Notes: generated by a model from the letters alone, not told the origin. DNA of 42,564 bases from Marivivens sp. (GCA_024642185.1 JAHEBR010000002.1:1-42564); one strand, 5' to 3'. Positions 8,513-15,842 are shown, counted from the stretch's first letter. Translations and numbers: made by a program.

Positions 8513-9618
8513 CGGGTTTCGGTCATCGCAGGATAGTCGACATAGCCTTCCGGCCCCGGAGAATAGAAGGTCGGACGGTTGTAGGGCGTCAGCTCGGCCC
8601 CAAGGCGCAGGCGCTCGGGCAGGTCGGGGTTGGAGATGAAAAAGCGACCAAAGGCGACCGCGTCAGCATGACCCGCGGCCACCAATTCCTCGGCGCTCTC
8701 GCCCTTGAAATTGCCCGCCGTGATCAGAACGCCGCTCCAGAGCGGCCGGAACAGAACTGCCGCTGACGGCAGGCCTTGATGATCCACGTCCTTCTGCCCT
8801 GCCCCCGAGGCGCGCGGCTCGAGGAGGTGCAGATAGGCGAGACCCAGTTTGTTCAGCTCACCCACGAGATGCGAATAGAGCGGCATCGGCTCGTCCTCGC
8901 CGCTGTCATTGGCGATGCCGAAGGGCGAAAGGCGGATGCCGACCTTGTTCGGACCCAGCGCCGTGGAAAGAGCTTCGGCGATCTCGATCACCACGCGGCA
9001 ACGGTTTTCGACCCTGCCGCCGTAGCGGTCGGTCCGCTGGTTGGTCCGCGATTGCAGGAACTGTTCGAGAAGATAGCCGTTGGCGGCATGGATCTCGACC
9101 CCGTCGAAACCCGCAGCGATCGCGTTCTTGCCGGCCGCAACGTAGCTCTCGATCAGCCCACCGATCTCTTCAGTCGAGAAGGCGCGCGGCGTTTCCGCAG
9201 GCGCGCGCGTCCGGTCGGGCAGCGTCACCTCTAGTTGCGGCGCCACGGCGGAGGGTGCCCATGGCGCACCGCCGTCCGGCTGATAGGCCGAATGCGAAAT
9301 CCGCCCCATGTGCCAGAGCTGCATGAAGGCCACGCCGCCCTTGGCATGGATCGCCTGCGTGACCCGCTGCCAGCCCGCCACCTGCCCGGGCGTATAGATG
9401 CCCGGCGTGTCCGGCCCGCCCCGCGCGGCCTGGGATATCTGCGTGGCTTCGGTGATGATCAGCCCGCCCTCGCTCGCCCGCTGGCCATAATATTCGACCA
9501 TCAGGTCGGTCGGCGCATACTCCGGCGCCACCGCCCGCATCCGCGTCAGCGGCGCCATGACGACACGGTGCGCGAGGGTGTGGGGGCCGATGTTCAGGGG
9601 GGAGAAGAGCTTGGGCAT
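8509..9618 (-). CDS. Old Yellow Enzyme family alkene reductase (NADH:flavin oxidoreductase)
   Basis: FMN-dependent ene-reductase of 369 residues, reducing activated C=C bonds or nitro/nitrate esters with NAD(P)H. The TIM-barrel markers are visible: APLTRMRA near the N-terminus, QLWHMGRISH, the substrate-anchoring HAANGYLLEQFL (His/Asn pair, as in XenB/NemA-type members), RTDRYGGRVENR, and the C-terminal FMN-phosphate segment AFGRFFISNPDL. The ATG at 9618 is chosen because MPKLFSPLNIG matches the family N-terminus; the frame extends upstream to 9681 without family similarity. Physiological substrate unknown. Monocistronic, between a convergent small gene and tRNA-Thr. Confidence 0.93.
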   Translation of the reverse strand: MPKLFSPLNIGPHTLAHRVVMAPLTRMRAVAPEYAPTDLMVEYYGQRASEGGLIITEATQISQAARGGPDTPGIYTPGQVAGWQRVTQAIHAKGGVAFMQLWHMGRISHSAYQPDGGAPWAPSAVAPQLEVTLPDRTRAPAETPRAFSTEEIGGLIESYVAAGKNAIAAGFDGVEIHAANGYLLEQFLQSRTNQRTDRYGGRVENRCRVVIEIAEALSTALGPNKVGIRLSPFGIANDSGEDEPMPLYSHLVGELNKLGLAYLHLLEPRASGAGQKDVDHQGLPSAAVLFRPLWSGVLITAGNFKGESAEELVAAGHADAVAFGRFFISNPDLPERLRLGAELTPYNRPTFYSPGPEGYVDYPAMTETR

Positions 9619-9725
9619 GGGGTATTCCACAGTCGAGGTTGTTTGTCTCAACATAAGAACGGGATGGGTCAGGGGGAACAAGCCGCAACCGTGGGGCGTC
9701 GTAAGGTCGCGGCGGATAGGTAAAA

Positions 9726-9801
9726 TGGTGCCCCCAGAGAGACTCGAACTCCCGACCCACTGATTACAAATCAGTTGCTCTACCAGCTGAGCTATAGGGG
9801 C
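9726..9801 (-). tRNA. tRNA-Thr (anticodon TGT)
   Basis: The reverse strand folds into a complete cloverleaf of 76 nt with an encoded CCA. The acceptor stem pairs GCCCCTA with TGGGGGC; the D-arm is AGCTCAGCTGGTAGAGC; the anticodon stem ACTGA/TCAGT encloses loop TTTGTAA, giving anticodon TGT; the T-arm contains GTTCGAGTC. Anticodon TGT reads ACA and other ACN threonine codons. Confidence 0.96.
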
Positions 9802-9842
9802 GCCGCGCTTCGTTTACTTGCGGTCGCGCGGCCTTGCAAGAC

Positions 9843-11501
9843 CTAGCGGTTGGCCCGCGCCAGAAGAAGCACGGCGACGAGGCCCACGAGCACGATCATC
9901 AGCGAGGCGGTCGAGGCTTCGGCGATCTTTTCCAGCGAGGCGCGCTCGTGGACGCGGGTTGCCAGCGTGTCATAGTTGAAGGGGCGCAGAAGGAGCGTTG
10001 CGGGAAGTTCCTTCACCGCGTCGACGAAAACCAGAAGCAGGGTCGAGGCGACCGAGGCGCGGATCATCGGCGCATAGACCCGGCGCAGGACGCCCCCTGC
10101 GCTTTGCCCCAAAGAGCGGGCCGCCATCGGCAGGCTCGGCGAGACACGGCCAAGTGCTGCGTCGGCCGCGCCTTGGGAAAGGGCGAAGAAGCGCACGACA
10201 TAGGCGATCACCAGCGCCGCGGCGCTTCCGGTGAGGATCAGACCCGGATCATAGCCAGTTGTTTCATATAGAAAATCTGCCACGCGATTATCCAGAGCGG
10301 CGAGCGGGACGAGAATGCCGAGGCCCAGAACAGCCCCCGGCGCAGCATAACCAATCGCGGTGATCGGCATCAGGATGCGCGGCAGGGCGCGGCCCGAGAG
10401 GCGCACACCGTAAACCATGAAAAGACCGCCCAGCACCGTCAGCACAGCGGCGATTCCGCCCACTGTGAGACTGTGACCTAACGCTTTCAGAATGCCCTTC
10501 GACACCCAGTCGGCGGGGTCGGTCGCATGGCTCGCCAAGACAGCCACCGGAATCAGAAATCCCGCAGCGAAGGGCAGAAAACAAGCCAGCGACGCCACCC
10601 AGCCGGCGAATGCGGGCAAGGGCGCGCCTGTCACCGGCCTGCGGCCACGGGCCGAGGAGAAGAACCGGCTCTTGCGGCGGCTGAACTTTTCCAGCGCCAC
10701 CAGAAGGATCACAAGGCCCAGAACGCAGGCCGCAATCTGGGCGGCACCGCCAAGGTTGCCGCCCTGAAGCCAGACCGAAAAGATGCCTGTGGTAAGCGTC
10801 TGGACGGCAAAGAAATCGACCGTGCCGAAATCATTGACTGTCTCCATCATCACTACTGCGACGCCAGCGACGATGGCTGGCCGCGCCAGCGGCAGGCCTA
10901 CGCGGAACAATCGCCCGATGGGACCGACCCCCAAGGCGCGGGCGACCTCGTATCCCGCCCCGCTTTGTTCGCGAAAGGCCGCGCGGGCAAGGACATAGAC
11001 ATAAGGGTAGAGCGCAGCACTCAGGACGACGATCGCCGCGCCGCGGGTGCGGATTGCAGGAAACCAATAGTCCTTGGCGCTTTCCCAGCCAAAGATCGAA
11101 CGCATCAGCGTCTGCACCGGCCCGGCATATTCGAGGAAATCCACAAGCGCGAACGCACCCACATAGGCCGGCACGGCGAGAGGCAGCAGAAGCGCCCACT
11201 CGAGCCATTTTCGGCCCGGGAACTGGTACATGACAACAAGCCACGCCGCCCCTGCCCCGACCATGGCAGTCAGAAGCCCTGTCGCCCCCATAAGAAGGCC
11301 CGTGTTGACCAGATAACGCGGCAGGGTCGTGGCCCAGAGGTGCGGCCAGATGTTGTCTGTCGGCGTCAGGGCAAACCAGATCACCGCAAGGATCGGCAAG
11401 ACCACAAGGGTCGCGATCAGCATCGCTCCGATTGACCAGAGCGAGGGAACCCACAGGCGGCGGCGCGGCGCGAGAAATATCTGACCAGTTTGCTCGGACA
11501 T
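9843..11501 (-). CDS. Iron(III)-type ABC transporter permease, two fused permease domains
   Basis: Inner-membrane permease of 552 residues with about 12 transmembrane helices in two halves, each with an EAA-type loop for the ATPase (EVARALGVGPIGRLFRVGLP in the first half, MAARSLGQSAGGVLRRVYAP in the second). This doubled layout and length match the FbpB/SfuB/HitB group importing ferric iron. The DAVKELPATLLLRPFN segment near the C-terminus is typical of that group. No substrate-binding protein or ATPase gene is adjacent on either side, so the partners must be encoded elsewhere. Substrate assignment is by family only. Begins with ATG at 11501, divergent from the next gene. Confidence 0.9.
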   Translation of the reverse strand: MSEQTGQIFLAPRRRLWVPSLWSIGAMLIATLVVLPILAVIWFALTPTDNIWPHLWATTLPRYLVNTGLLMGATGLLTAMVGAGAAWLVVMYQFPGRKWLEWALLLPLAVPAYVGAFALVDFLEYAGPVQTLMRSIFGWESAKDYWFPAIRTRGAAIVVLSAALYPYVYVLARAAFREQSGAGYEVARALGVGPIGRLFRVGLPLARPAIVAGVAVVMMETVNDFGTVDFFAVQTLTTGIFSVWLQGGNLGGAAQIAACVLGLVILLVALEKFSRRKSRFFSSARGRRPVTGAPLPAFAGWVASLACFLPFAAGFLIPVAVLASHATDPADWVSKGILKALGHSLTVGGIAAVLTVLGGLFMVYGVRLSGRALPRILMPITAIGYAAPGAVLGLGILVPLAALDNRVADFLYETTGYDPGLILTGSAAALVIAYVVRFFALSQGAADAALGRVSPSLPMAARSLGQSAGGVLRRVYAPMIRASVASTLLLVFVDAVKELPATLLLRPFNYDTLATRVHERASLEKIAEASTASLMIVLVGLVAVLLLARANR

Positions 11502-11583
11502 AGCCTCTCGCCTAGCCGAAACCGGTTTCGCTGTCCAGAAAAGCCACTATAGTGCGCTGAAAAACAACGGCAGCCTAGGTTTC

Positions 11584-12459
11584 ATGCAGATCGTCTATCA
11601 TATCGGTGCAAACTGCACAGACGACGACCGGCTGTTGAAATCCCTATTGAAGAACGTTGATGCCTTCGCGTCCGAAGGAATAAAGGTGCCCGGCCCGGGC
11701 AAATACCGGCGCATACTCCGGGAAACCATCCAGAACCTGAACGGCGCGCAGCCCTCGCCGGATACGCGTGATATCCTGCTTGATGCGATCCTTGATGATG
11801 AGGCGGTCAACCGCCTGATCATGTCGCATAGCGCGTTTGTCTGCATTCCAAACCACATTTTTGAAGACGGGATCTTCTATGGTCGGGCTGAATCCAAGAT
11901 TGCCGGGCTCGTCAGTCTTTTTCCCGAAGACGAGATCGAACTGTTTTTGGGGATTCGCAATCCCGCGACATTTGTCCCGGCTGTGTTCACCGAAGCCAAG
12001 CACACCGACTTTGCCCAATTTCTTAGCGGAATCCCGCTGGATCAGATCCTCTGGTCGGATGTGGTTGCCCGGATCCGCGAGGCCGCGCCCAAGGCCTCTT
12101 TGACGGTCTGGTGCAACGAAGATACGCCGCTCATCTGGTCTCAGCTCGTTCGCGAGATTTCCGGCGTCGATCCGCTGGCAAAAATCACTGGCGGGTTTGA
12201 TCTTCTGGCCTCGATCATGGCCCCCGAAGGGATGAAGCGGTTCTTCGACTATCTCAAATCGCATCCACCTGCGACGGAGATTCAGAAAAGACGGATCATA
12301 GCGGCCTTTCTCGAGCGCTATGTGATCGAAGACGAGGTGATCGAAGAATTTGATCTGCCGGGCTGGACTGCAGACGTTGTCGATCACCTGACCGAGACCT
12401 ACGAGGAAGACATCTATCGCATTTCTCGGATGCCGGGCGTGAATTTCATCGCCCCCTGA
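11584..12459 (+). CDS. Protein of unknown function, possibly a degenerate sulfotransferase-like fold
   Basis: A 291-residue soluble protein with no signal peptide or membrane helix. The N-terminus YHIGANCTDDDRLLKSLLKN sits where Rhodobacterales sulfotransferase-like proteins have an HIG-x-KTGTT-type PAPS-binding loop, but here the Lys/Thr residues are replaced by Cys/Asp. A later LGIRNPATFVPAVF segment resembles the R-P/D-P helix that follows the central strand in that fold. I infer a remote, probably non-catalytic relative and do not assign a reaction. Preceded by CCTAGG at a weak ribosome-site spacing; a single-gene unit divergent from the iron-type permease and convergent with sugE (3-bp gap). 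Confidence 0.7.
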   Translation: MQIVYHIGANCTDDDRLLKSLLKNVDAFASEGIKVPGPGKYRRILRETIQNLNGAQPSPDTRDILLDAILDDEAVNRLIMSHSAFVCIPNHIFEDGIFYGRAESKIAGLVSLFPEDEIELFLGIRNPATFVPAVFTEAKHTDFAQFLSGIPLDQILWSDVVARIREAAPKASLTVWCNEDTPLIWSQLVREISGVDPLAKITGGFDLLASIMAPEGMKRFFDYLKSHPPATEIQKRRIIAAFLERYVIEDEVIEEFDLPGWTADVVDHLTETYEEDIYRISRMPGVNFIAP

Positions 12460-12462
12460 GGC

Positions 12463-12780
12463 TCAACTTCCCAAAAGCTTGAGCCCCACCCCGCCGATCA
12501 GGATAAGCCCGATGGCCCCCAACCGAAGGGCTGTGGCCGGCTCGTTGAAGAGGATCATTCCGACGATCACAGTGCCCGCCGTGCCAATCCCGGTCCAGAC
12601 CGCATAGGCCGTGCCGAGCGGCAGGGTCTTCATGGCGAAGCCGAGAAGCACAACGCTCACCCCCATGGCGGCGAAGGTGCCGACGGTCGGCCATAGGCGC
12701 GTGAACCCGTCGGTATATTTCATCCCGACCGCCCAGACGATCTCGAACAGACCGGCAAAGAACAGGGCGGTCCAGGCCAT
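12463..12780 (-). CDS. sugE: SMR-family guanidinium/quaternary-ammonium exporter SugE (Gdx type)
   Basis: A 105-residue, four-helix small multidrug resistance protein. The membrane-embedded glutamate lies in the first helix (FAGLFEIVWAVGMKY, Glu13), and the Gdx/SugE hallmark GTAYAVWTGIGTAGT is intact. SugE/Gdx proteins work as dual-topology dimers that exchange guanidinium for protons; some also pass quaternary ammonium compounds. It starts 2 bp after the stop of gapR, so the two are probably cotranscribed. Because it has no leader of its own, no guanidine riboswitch can sit directly in front of it. Confidence 0.92.
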   Translation of the reverse strand: MAWTALFFAGLFEIVWAVGMKYTDGFTRLWPTVGTFAAMGVSVVLLGFAMKTLPLGTAYAVWTGIGTAGTVIVGMILFNEPATALRLGAIGLILIGGVGLKLLGS

Positions 12781-12782
12781 GA

Positions 12783-13040
12783 TTACATCCCGAGCGCCGA
12801 GCGGTAGAGTTCGAGCACCGCTTCTTCCTCGGCCAGATCCTGTGCATCGCGTTTACGCATGGCGATGACCTTACGCATCACCTTGGTGTCATAGCCGCGC
12901 CCCTTGGCCTCGGCCATCACCTCTTTCTGGCCATCGGCGATGTCTTTCTTCTCGGCTTCAAGGCGCTCGTAACGCTCGATGAACTGGCGCAGCTCCTGCG
13001 CGGCAACGGTGGAAGTGGCGTCGGTCACGGCGTCAGACAT
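12783..13040 (-). CDS. gapR: GapR family DNA-binding protein (DUF2312)
   Basis: An 85-residue protein matching the DUF2312/UPF0335 family: [37 protein letters not shown] followed by a basic helical segment ending in LYRSALGM. In Caulobacter the family member GapR is a nucleoid-associated protein that binds over-twisted AT-rich DNA ahead of forks and polymerases and stimulates topoisomerases. The conserved coiled-coil and basic residues are all present here. AAGGAGC lies at good spacing before the ATG. Upstream gene of a two-gene unit with sugE. Confidence 0.93.
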   Translation of the reverse strand: MSDAVTDATSTVAAQELRQFIERYERLEAEKKDIADGQKEVMAEAKGRGYDTKVMRKVIAMRKRDAQDLAEEEAVLELYRSALGM

Positions 13041-13158
13041 CTTGGGCTCCTTGTCAGCGGTTCAGACGTCCTCCCTAGCGATTGCCCCCGCCCCCTGCAA
13101 GGGTTCGGGCTTGCGCCTTTGCGGGCGAGAGATTAGGCGGGGCAAAACGGAGGATGAC

Positions 13159-13374
13159 ATGGACCTTCTTGTCTGGATTGGCGCGGCAATTTCGGCCCTC
13201 GGCCTTATCGGCATCGTCTATAGCATCGTTGCTGTGGCGAAGGCGCGCAAAGCCGGGCTTTCCGACGACGCGCTGCGCGCTCGCGTCTCGCGCATCCTGC
13301 CGATCAACCTTGGTTCGCTCTTTCTCAGCGTTATCGGCCTGATGATGGTCGTCGTCGGGGTGCTGCTCGGCTAG
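13159..13374 (+). CDS. Small two-helix membrane protein of unknown function
   Basis: A 71-residue protein with transmembrane helices at about residues 5-27 and 48-70 joined by a basic loop (AKARKAGLSDDALRARVSR). The ATG at 13159 is preferred to in-frame codons upstream because it follows a strong GGAGG and begins the first helix. No family recognised. Divergent from gapR; its stop overlaps the convergent FadJ-like gene by 4 bp. Confidence 0.72.
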   Translation: MDLLVWIGAAISALGLIGIVYSIVAVAKARKAGLSDDALRARVSRILPINLGSLFLSVIGLMMVVVGVLLG

Positions 13375-14723
13375 GCCGGCAGGCGATCAAGGGCCGCAAA
13401 ACCGCCTGCATAACGGATCGCCTGCGCCAAGAGAGGCGGCGGCGCCCAAATCGGGCTTTCGCGCGCCCAGCGCTCCATGTCTTTGCGCATCTGTAAAAGA
13501 CCCATCTCTCGCGCAACCGACATCGGCCCACCACGCCAGCGCGGAAAGCCAAGGCTGTGAACGGCAATCACATCGACATCGCCCGAGCTTTGAATCGCCC
13601 CAGACGAGACAAGCCTCGCCCCTTCGGCCATCATGGCCGCGACAATGCGGCGCTGTATCGCCACTGTATCCCTTCCGGCGGGACCAGCGGCATCGCCCCC
13701 GAAATACCCCTTGGCAAACCCGAAATTGACCAGAGCGATATCGATCCGTTCTTGTGTCACCCCAAGCGTCAGAAGATGCTTGGCTGCCTCTTCGAGAGCG
13801 CGACCCAGACGCAGCGCAATTTTTCCGGTCGTGTCTGGATCGAGCGCCCGCCGGCCATTCTGCCCTGTCGCAAAAAGGCGCTCGGATGCCTCGGCCTCAG
13901 CCTCTGCAATATGGCAAAGGGCTACGGACTGTGGATGGTCAGCACAATCCTTCAGCGCTTCGGCCTCGAAGGCCAGACCTATCTCGAACGGAAGTGTGAT
14001 CGCCGCTTCGATGCAATCGACGATCCGCTTTGGGGCGTTGAGCGGAGAGTTGGCGAGCACACCACGCCTCGCCTTGATCGCCTCGAAATAGGTGCGACCC
14101 TCGGCAAAGCCGTCACGTCTCTGAGCCGTCGATACAAGCGGCTCGTTATCTCGGTGCATTTGCAGGATCGTATCCTCCGCCGCCTCTTCAGGGCTCTGAT
14201 TTGCCAGCGCGTCAATCAAACCAGCTTGGCGTGCGGCAAAGGCGGGCATGGTGCGCCAATCAAGCAGCATCGAAAGGCTCATCTCGGCGCCGAGAAGTCG
14301 CGGCAGGCGCTGTGTGCCGCCCGCACCGGGGACAAGCCCCAGTTTCACCTGCGTCATGCCAAAACGCGCCGTCGGCGTTGCAACCCTGCGGTGGCACGCC
14401 AGGGCAAGCTCAAACCCTGCGCCAATCGTCCGTCCCTTGAGAGCTGCCACGACCGGAACCGTTGCCCCCTCGATACGCGCAGCCACCTCGGAGACAGTAG
14501 GCGCGTCGCCTTGAGTTGCGGCATCGGAAATCGGCAGGCCGATGCTGAAATCCATCCCCTGCCCTGCAACCACGATGCCTAAAACACCCTCATCCGACAG
14601 CAGGCTATCGAGACCCTGCATCAAGGCGCGGCGCATATCGTGATCGAGGGCATTGCCGGAGTCGCCAGCCATCACCAGATGGCCCACGCCCCTGTGACGC
14701 ATGATCCTGACCGGACCTCCCAT
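13371..14723 (-). CDS. FadJ/FadB-like protein without the NAD-binding domain (crotonase + 3HCDH C-terminal domains)
   Basis: An intact 450-residue frame. Residues about 1-190 are a crotonase (enoyl-CoA hydratase) domain and 225-280 the linker helix region seen in FadB/FadJ (PFEIGLAFEAEAL). At about 300-350 and 355-415 are the two halves of the 3-hydroxyacyl-CoA dehydrogenase C-terminal domain (GVTQERIDIALVNFGFAKG; SSGDVDVIAVHSLGFPRWRGG). The roughly 180-residue Rossmann domain with its GxGxxG motif and catalytic His/Glu is absent, so no dehydrogenase activity is expected. In the crotonase part Glu105 is kept, but the second catalytic glutamate, 20 residues later, is Gln125 (MTQVKLG where active enzymes have PExxLG). 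ATG at 14723 is preferred to GTG at 14726 because GAGGGG precedes it by 8 bases. It lies 87 bp downstream of the ArsR gene on the same strand. Confidence 0.85.
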   Translation of the reverse strand: MGGPVRIMRHRGVGHLVMAGDSGNALDHDMRRALMQGLDSLLSDEGVLGIVVAGQGMDFSIGLPISDAATQGDAPTVSEVAARIEGATVPVVAALKGRTIGAGFELALACHRRVATPTARFGMTQVKLGLVPGAGGTQRLPRLLGAEMSLSMLLDWRTMPAFAARQAGLIDALANQSPEEAAEDTILQMHRDNEPLVSTAQRRDGFAEGRTYFEAIKARRGVLANSPLNAPKRIVDCIEAAITLPFEIGLAFEAEALKDCADHPQSVALCHIAEAEAEASERLFATGQNGRRALDPDTTGKIALRLGRALEEAAKHLLTLGVTQERIDIALVNFGFAKGYFGGDAAGPAGRDTVAIQRRIVAAMMAEGARLVSSGAIQSSGDVDVIAVHSLGFPRWRGGPMSVAREMGLLQMRKDMERWARESPIWAPPPLLAQAIRYAGGFAALDRLPA

Positions 14724-14810
14724 CACTTTGCCCCTCGTCTTGCCACTACCTCGTGCCCATTTGGCCGCTGATTGCTCGGCGGGGCAAGATATAGATGCAA
14801 TAAGCGGGGA

Positions 14811-15134
14811 TCAGACGTTGGCCGGAACCGGACAGAACACTTCGTAGAGCCGTTCCAGGATCGGCCCAATGCGCTGGTCGGCAAGACGATAGCGGATCGT
14901 CCGCCCATCCCGGTCGCATTCGACCAGGCCTTCGGCGCGCATCCGTGCCAGCTGTCCAGATACGTAGGACTGGCTGGCGCCAAGCACCTCCTCAAGATCG
15001 CTCACACAGAGCTCTCCGGGCAGAAGCGCGCAAAGGATCCTGAGCCGCGCCGGATTTGACAAGACTTTCAAGACTTCTGCAGCTTCGTCGGCGGCTTCGT
15101 TCATGGCTTTGGCGGCGACTTCGGGATCTTGCAT
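14811..15134 (-). CDS. ArsR-family repressor of the SqrR/BigR persulfide-sensing type
   Basis: A 107-residue winged-helix dimeric repressor. The HTH lies around residues 45-70 (SDLEEVLGASQSYVSGQLARMRAEGLV). Two cysteines, Cys35 (LRILC) and Cys101 (LYEVFC), are 66 residues apart, exactly the spacing of Cys41/Cys107 in Rhodobacter SqrR and of the pair in BigR, which form an intramolecular polysulfide bridge on exposure to sulfide or persulfide and release DNA. Two further cysteines (Cys43, Cys73) are extra. ATG at 15134 gives the family N-terminus; the frame continues upstream but without similarity and through the promoter. Divergent from pmpA-pmpB and a TIGR01244 gene, which fits autoregulation and control of sulfur genes. 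Confidence 0.9.
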   Translation of the reverse strand: MQDPEVAAKAMNEAADEAAEVLKVLSNPARLRILCALLPGELCVSDLEEVLGASQSYVSGQLARMRAEGLVECDRDGRTIRYRLADQRIGPILERLYEVFCPVPANV

Positions 15135-15159
15135 TCGGGGCCTACTGATCTCGATTTGT

Positions 15160-15200
15160 TTATATTTCAATCTTGCAATGTATCGCAAGGCACTTATAAC
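15160..15200. promoter_or_regulatory. Overlapping divergent promoters and operator between arsR and pmpA
   Basis: Plus strand: TTGCAA (15173-15178), 16 bp, TATAAC (15195-15200) for pmpA. Minus strand: TTGCGA, 18 bp, TATAAA for arsR. The two -35 boxes form the ends of a dyad CTTGC-N8-GCAAG (15172-15189). A second, wider dyad TTATATT-N10-AATGTAT (15160-15183) spans the arsR core promoter and reaches the pmpA -35 box; it matches the motif at 39615-39638 before blh. Bound repressor here would block both directions. Confidence 0.6.
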
Positions 15201-15201
15201 T

Positions 15202-15228
15202 TGCCTCAAGAAGATTCGACTTGAGGCA
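15202..15228 (+). other. Perfect inverted repeat at the presumed pmpA transcription start
   Basis: TGCCTCAA and TTGAGGCA, an 8-bp perfect inverted repeat with an 11-base spacer, starts 2 bp after the pmpA -10 box and lies at the head of a leader of about 200 nt before the pmpA ATG. It could be a second operator or the 5' hairpin of the mRNA. There is no T-run, so it is not a typical terminator. Confidence 0.45.
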
Positions 15229-15416
15229 CATTTCTCCCCCAAAGGGCGTGGCTGTCTGCAAACTGTCACGATTTACCCGCAATCCGCAAGCCTGCGCCTG
15301 CGGCTAGGGAAGATTTGCCACAGGTCGGGCACTTCTCGCGCCCGTTGCCGGGCCTTGCCACATGGCGAGGTGCAGGTTTCAGGCGGTCTCGCCAAAGGAA
15401 GAATATCGGAAGACGA

Positions 15417-15842
15417 ATGCAACAAGAATGGATCTGGGGGCTCGCCGGAGGCGGCCTCATCGGGATCGCGGGAGCGGTCTATCTACTAATCAACGGGCGT
15501 ATCATGGGGGCCTCGGGCATCATTGGCAGCGTGGTCGATGGCACCGCAGGCAACCAGACATGGGAGCGGGTCTGGTTCATCGCAGGCCTATTCATCCTGC
15601 CGACCATCCTCTCTTACTGGGTAGGTCCGCGCGACAACTTCATCACCGACAACCTCTGGGCCATCGCCGCGGCGGGGATCCTCGTGGGCGTCGGCACGCG
15701 GCTGGCCAACGGCTGCACCTCGGGCCACGGCATCTGCGGCATGTCGCGCCTGTCGCTGCGGGGCTTTGTCGCCACAGTCTTTTATATCGGGGCCGGCGGC
15801 CTTTCGATCATCCTGTTCAAACATCTTCTGGGGGTCGTCTGA
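15417..15842 (+). CDS. pmpA: YeeE/YedE family membrane protein, first half (PmpA-like)
   Basis: A 141-residue protein of about four transmembrane helices, the N-terminal half of a split YeeE/YedE (DUF395) transporter. It carries the family signature NGCTSGHGICGMSRLS with two cysteines. In full-length thiosulfate transporters of this family (TsuA/YeeE) such pore cysteines hand sulfur species through the membrane. The ATG at 15417 is preceded by GGAAG; the frame continues upstream to 15315 but that part is leader. It overlaps pmpB by 1 bp (TGATG). Known bigR/blh loci carry the same pair, supporting a role in sulfur-compound movement during sulfide detoxification. Exact substrate unknown. Confidence 0.9.
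   Translation: MQQEWIWGLAGGGLIGIAGAVYLLINGRIMGASGIIGSVVDGTAGNQTWERVWFIAGLFILPTILSYWVGPRDNFITDNLWAIAAAGILVGVGTRLANGCTSGHGICGMSRLSLRGFVATVFYIGAGGLSIILFKHLLGVV

Noticed and set aside
10527-11435. A 302-codon plus-strand open frame opposite the iron-type permease
   Set aside because: Very Arg/Asp/His-rich translation typical of the reverse of a membrane protein gene; no domain recognised.
12781-12800. Guanidine riboswitch in front of sugE
   Set aside because: Only 2 bp separate gapR and sugE, so there is no leader; none of the conserved guanidine riboswitch elements was seen upstream of gapR either.
13371-14723. Frameshift or pseudogene explanation for the FadJ-like gene
   Set aside because: The frame is continuous from a good ribosome site to a stop, domain junctions are in frame, and no remnants of the Rossmann domain occur in other frames nearby.
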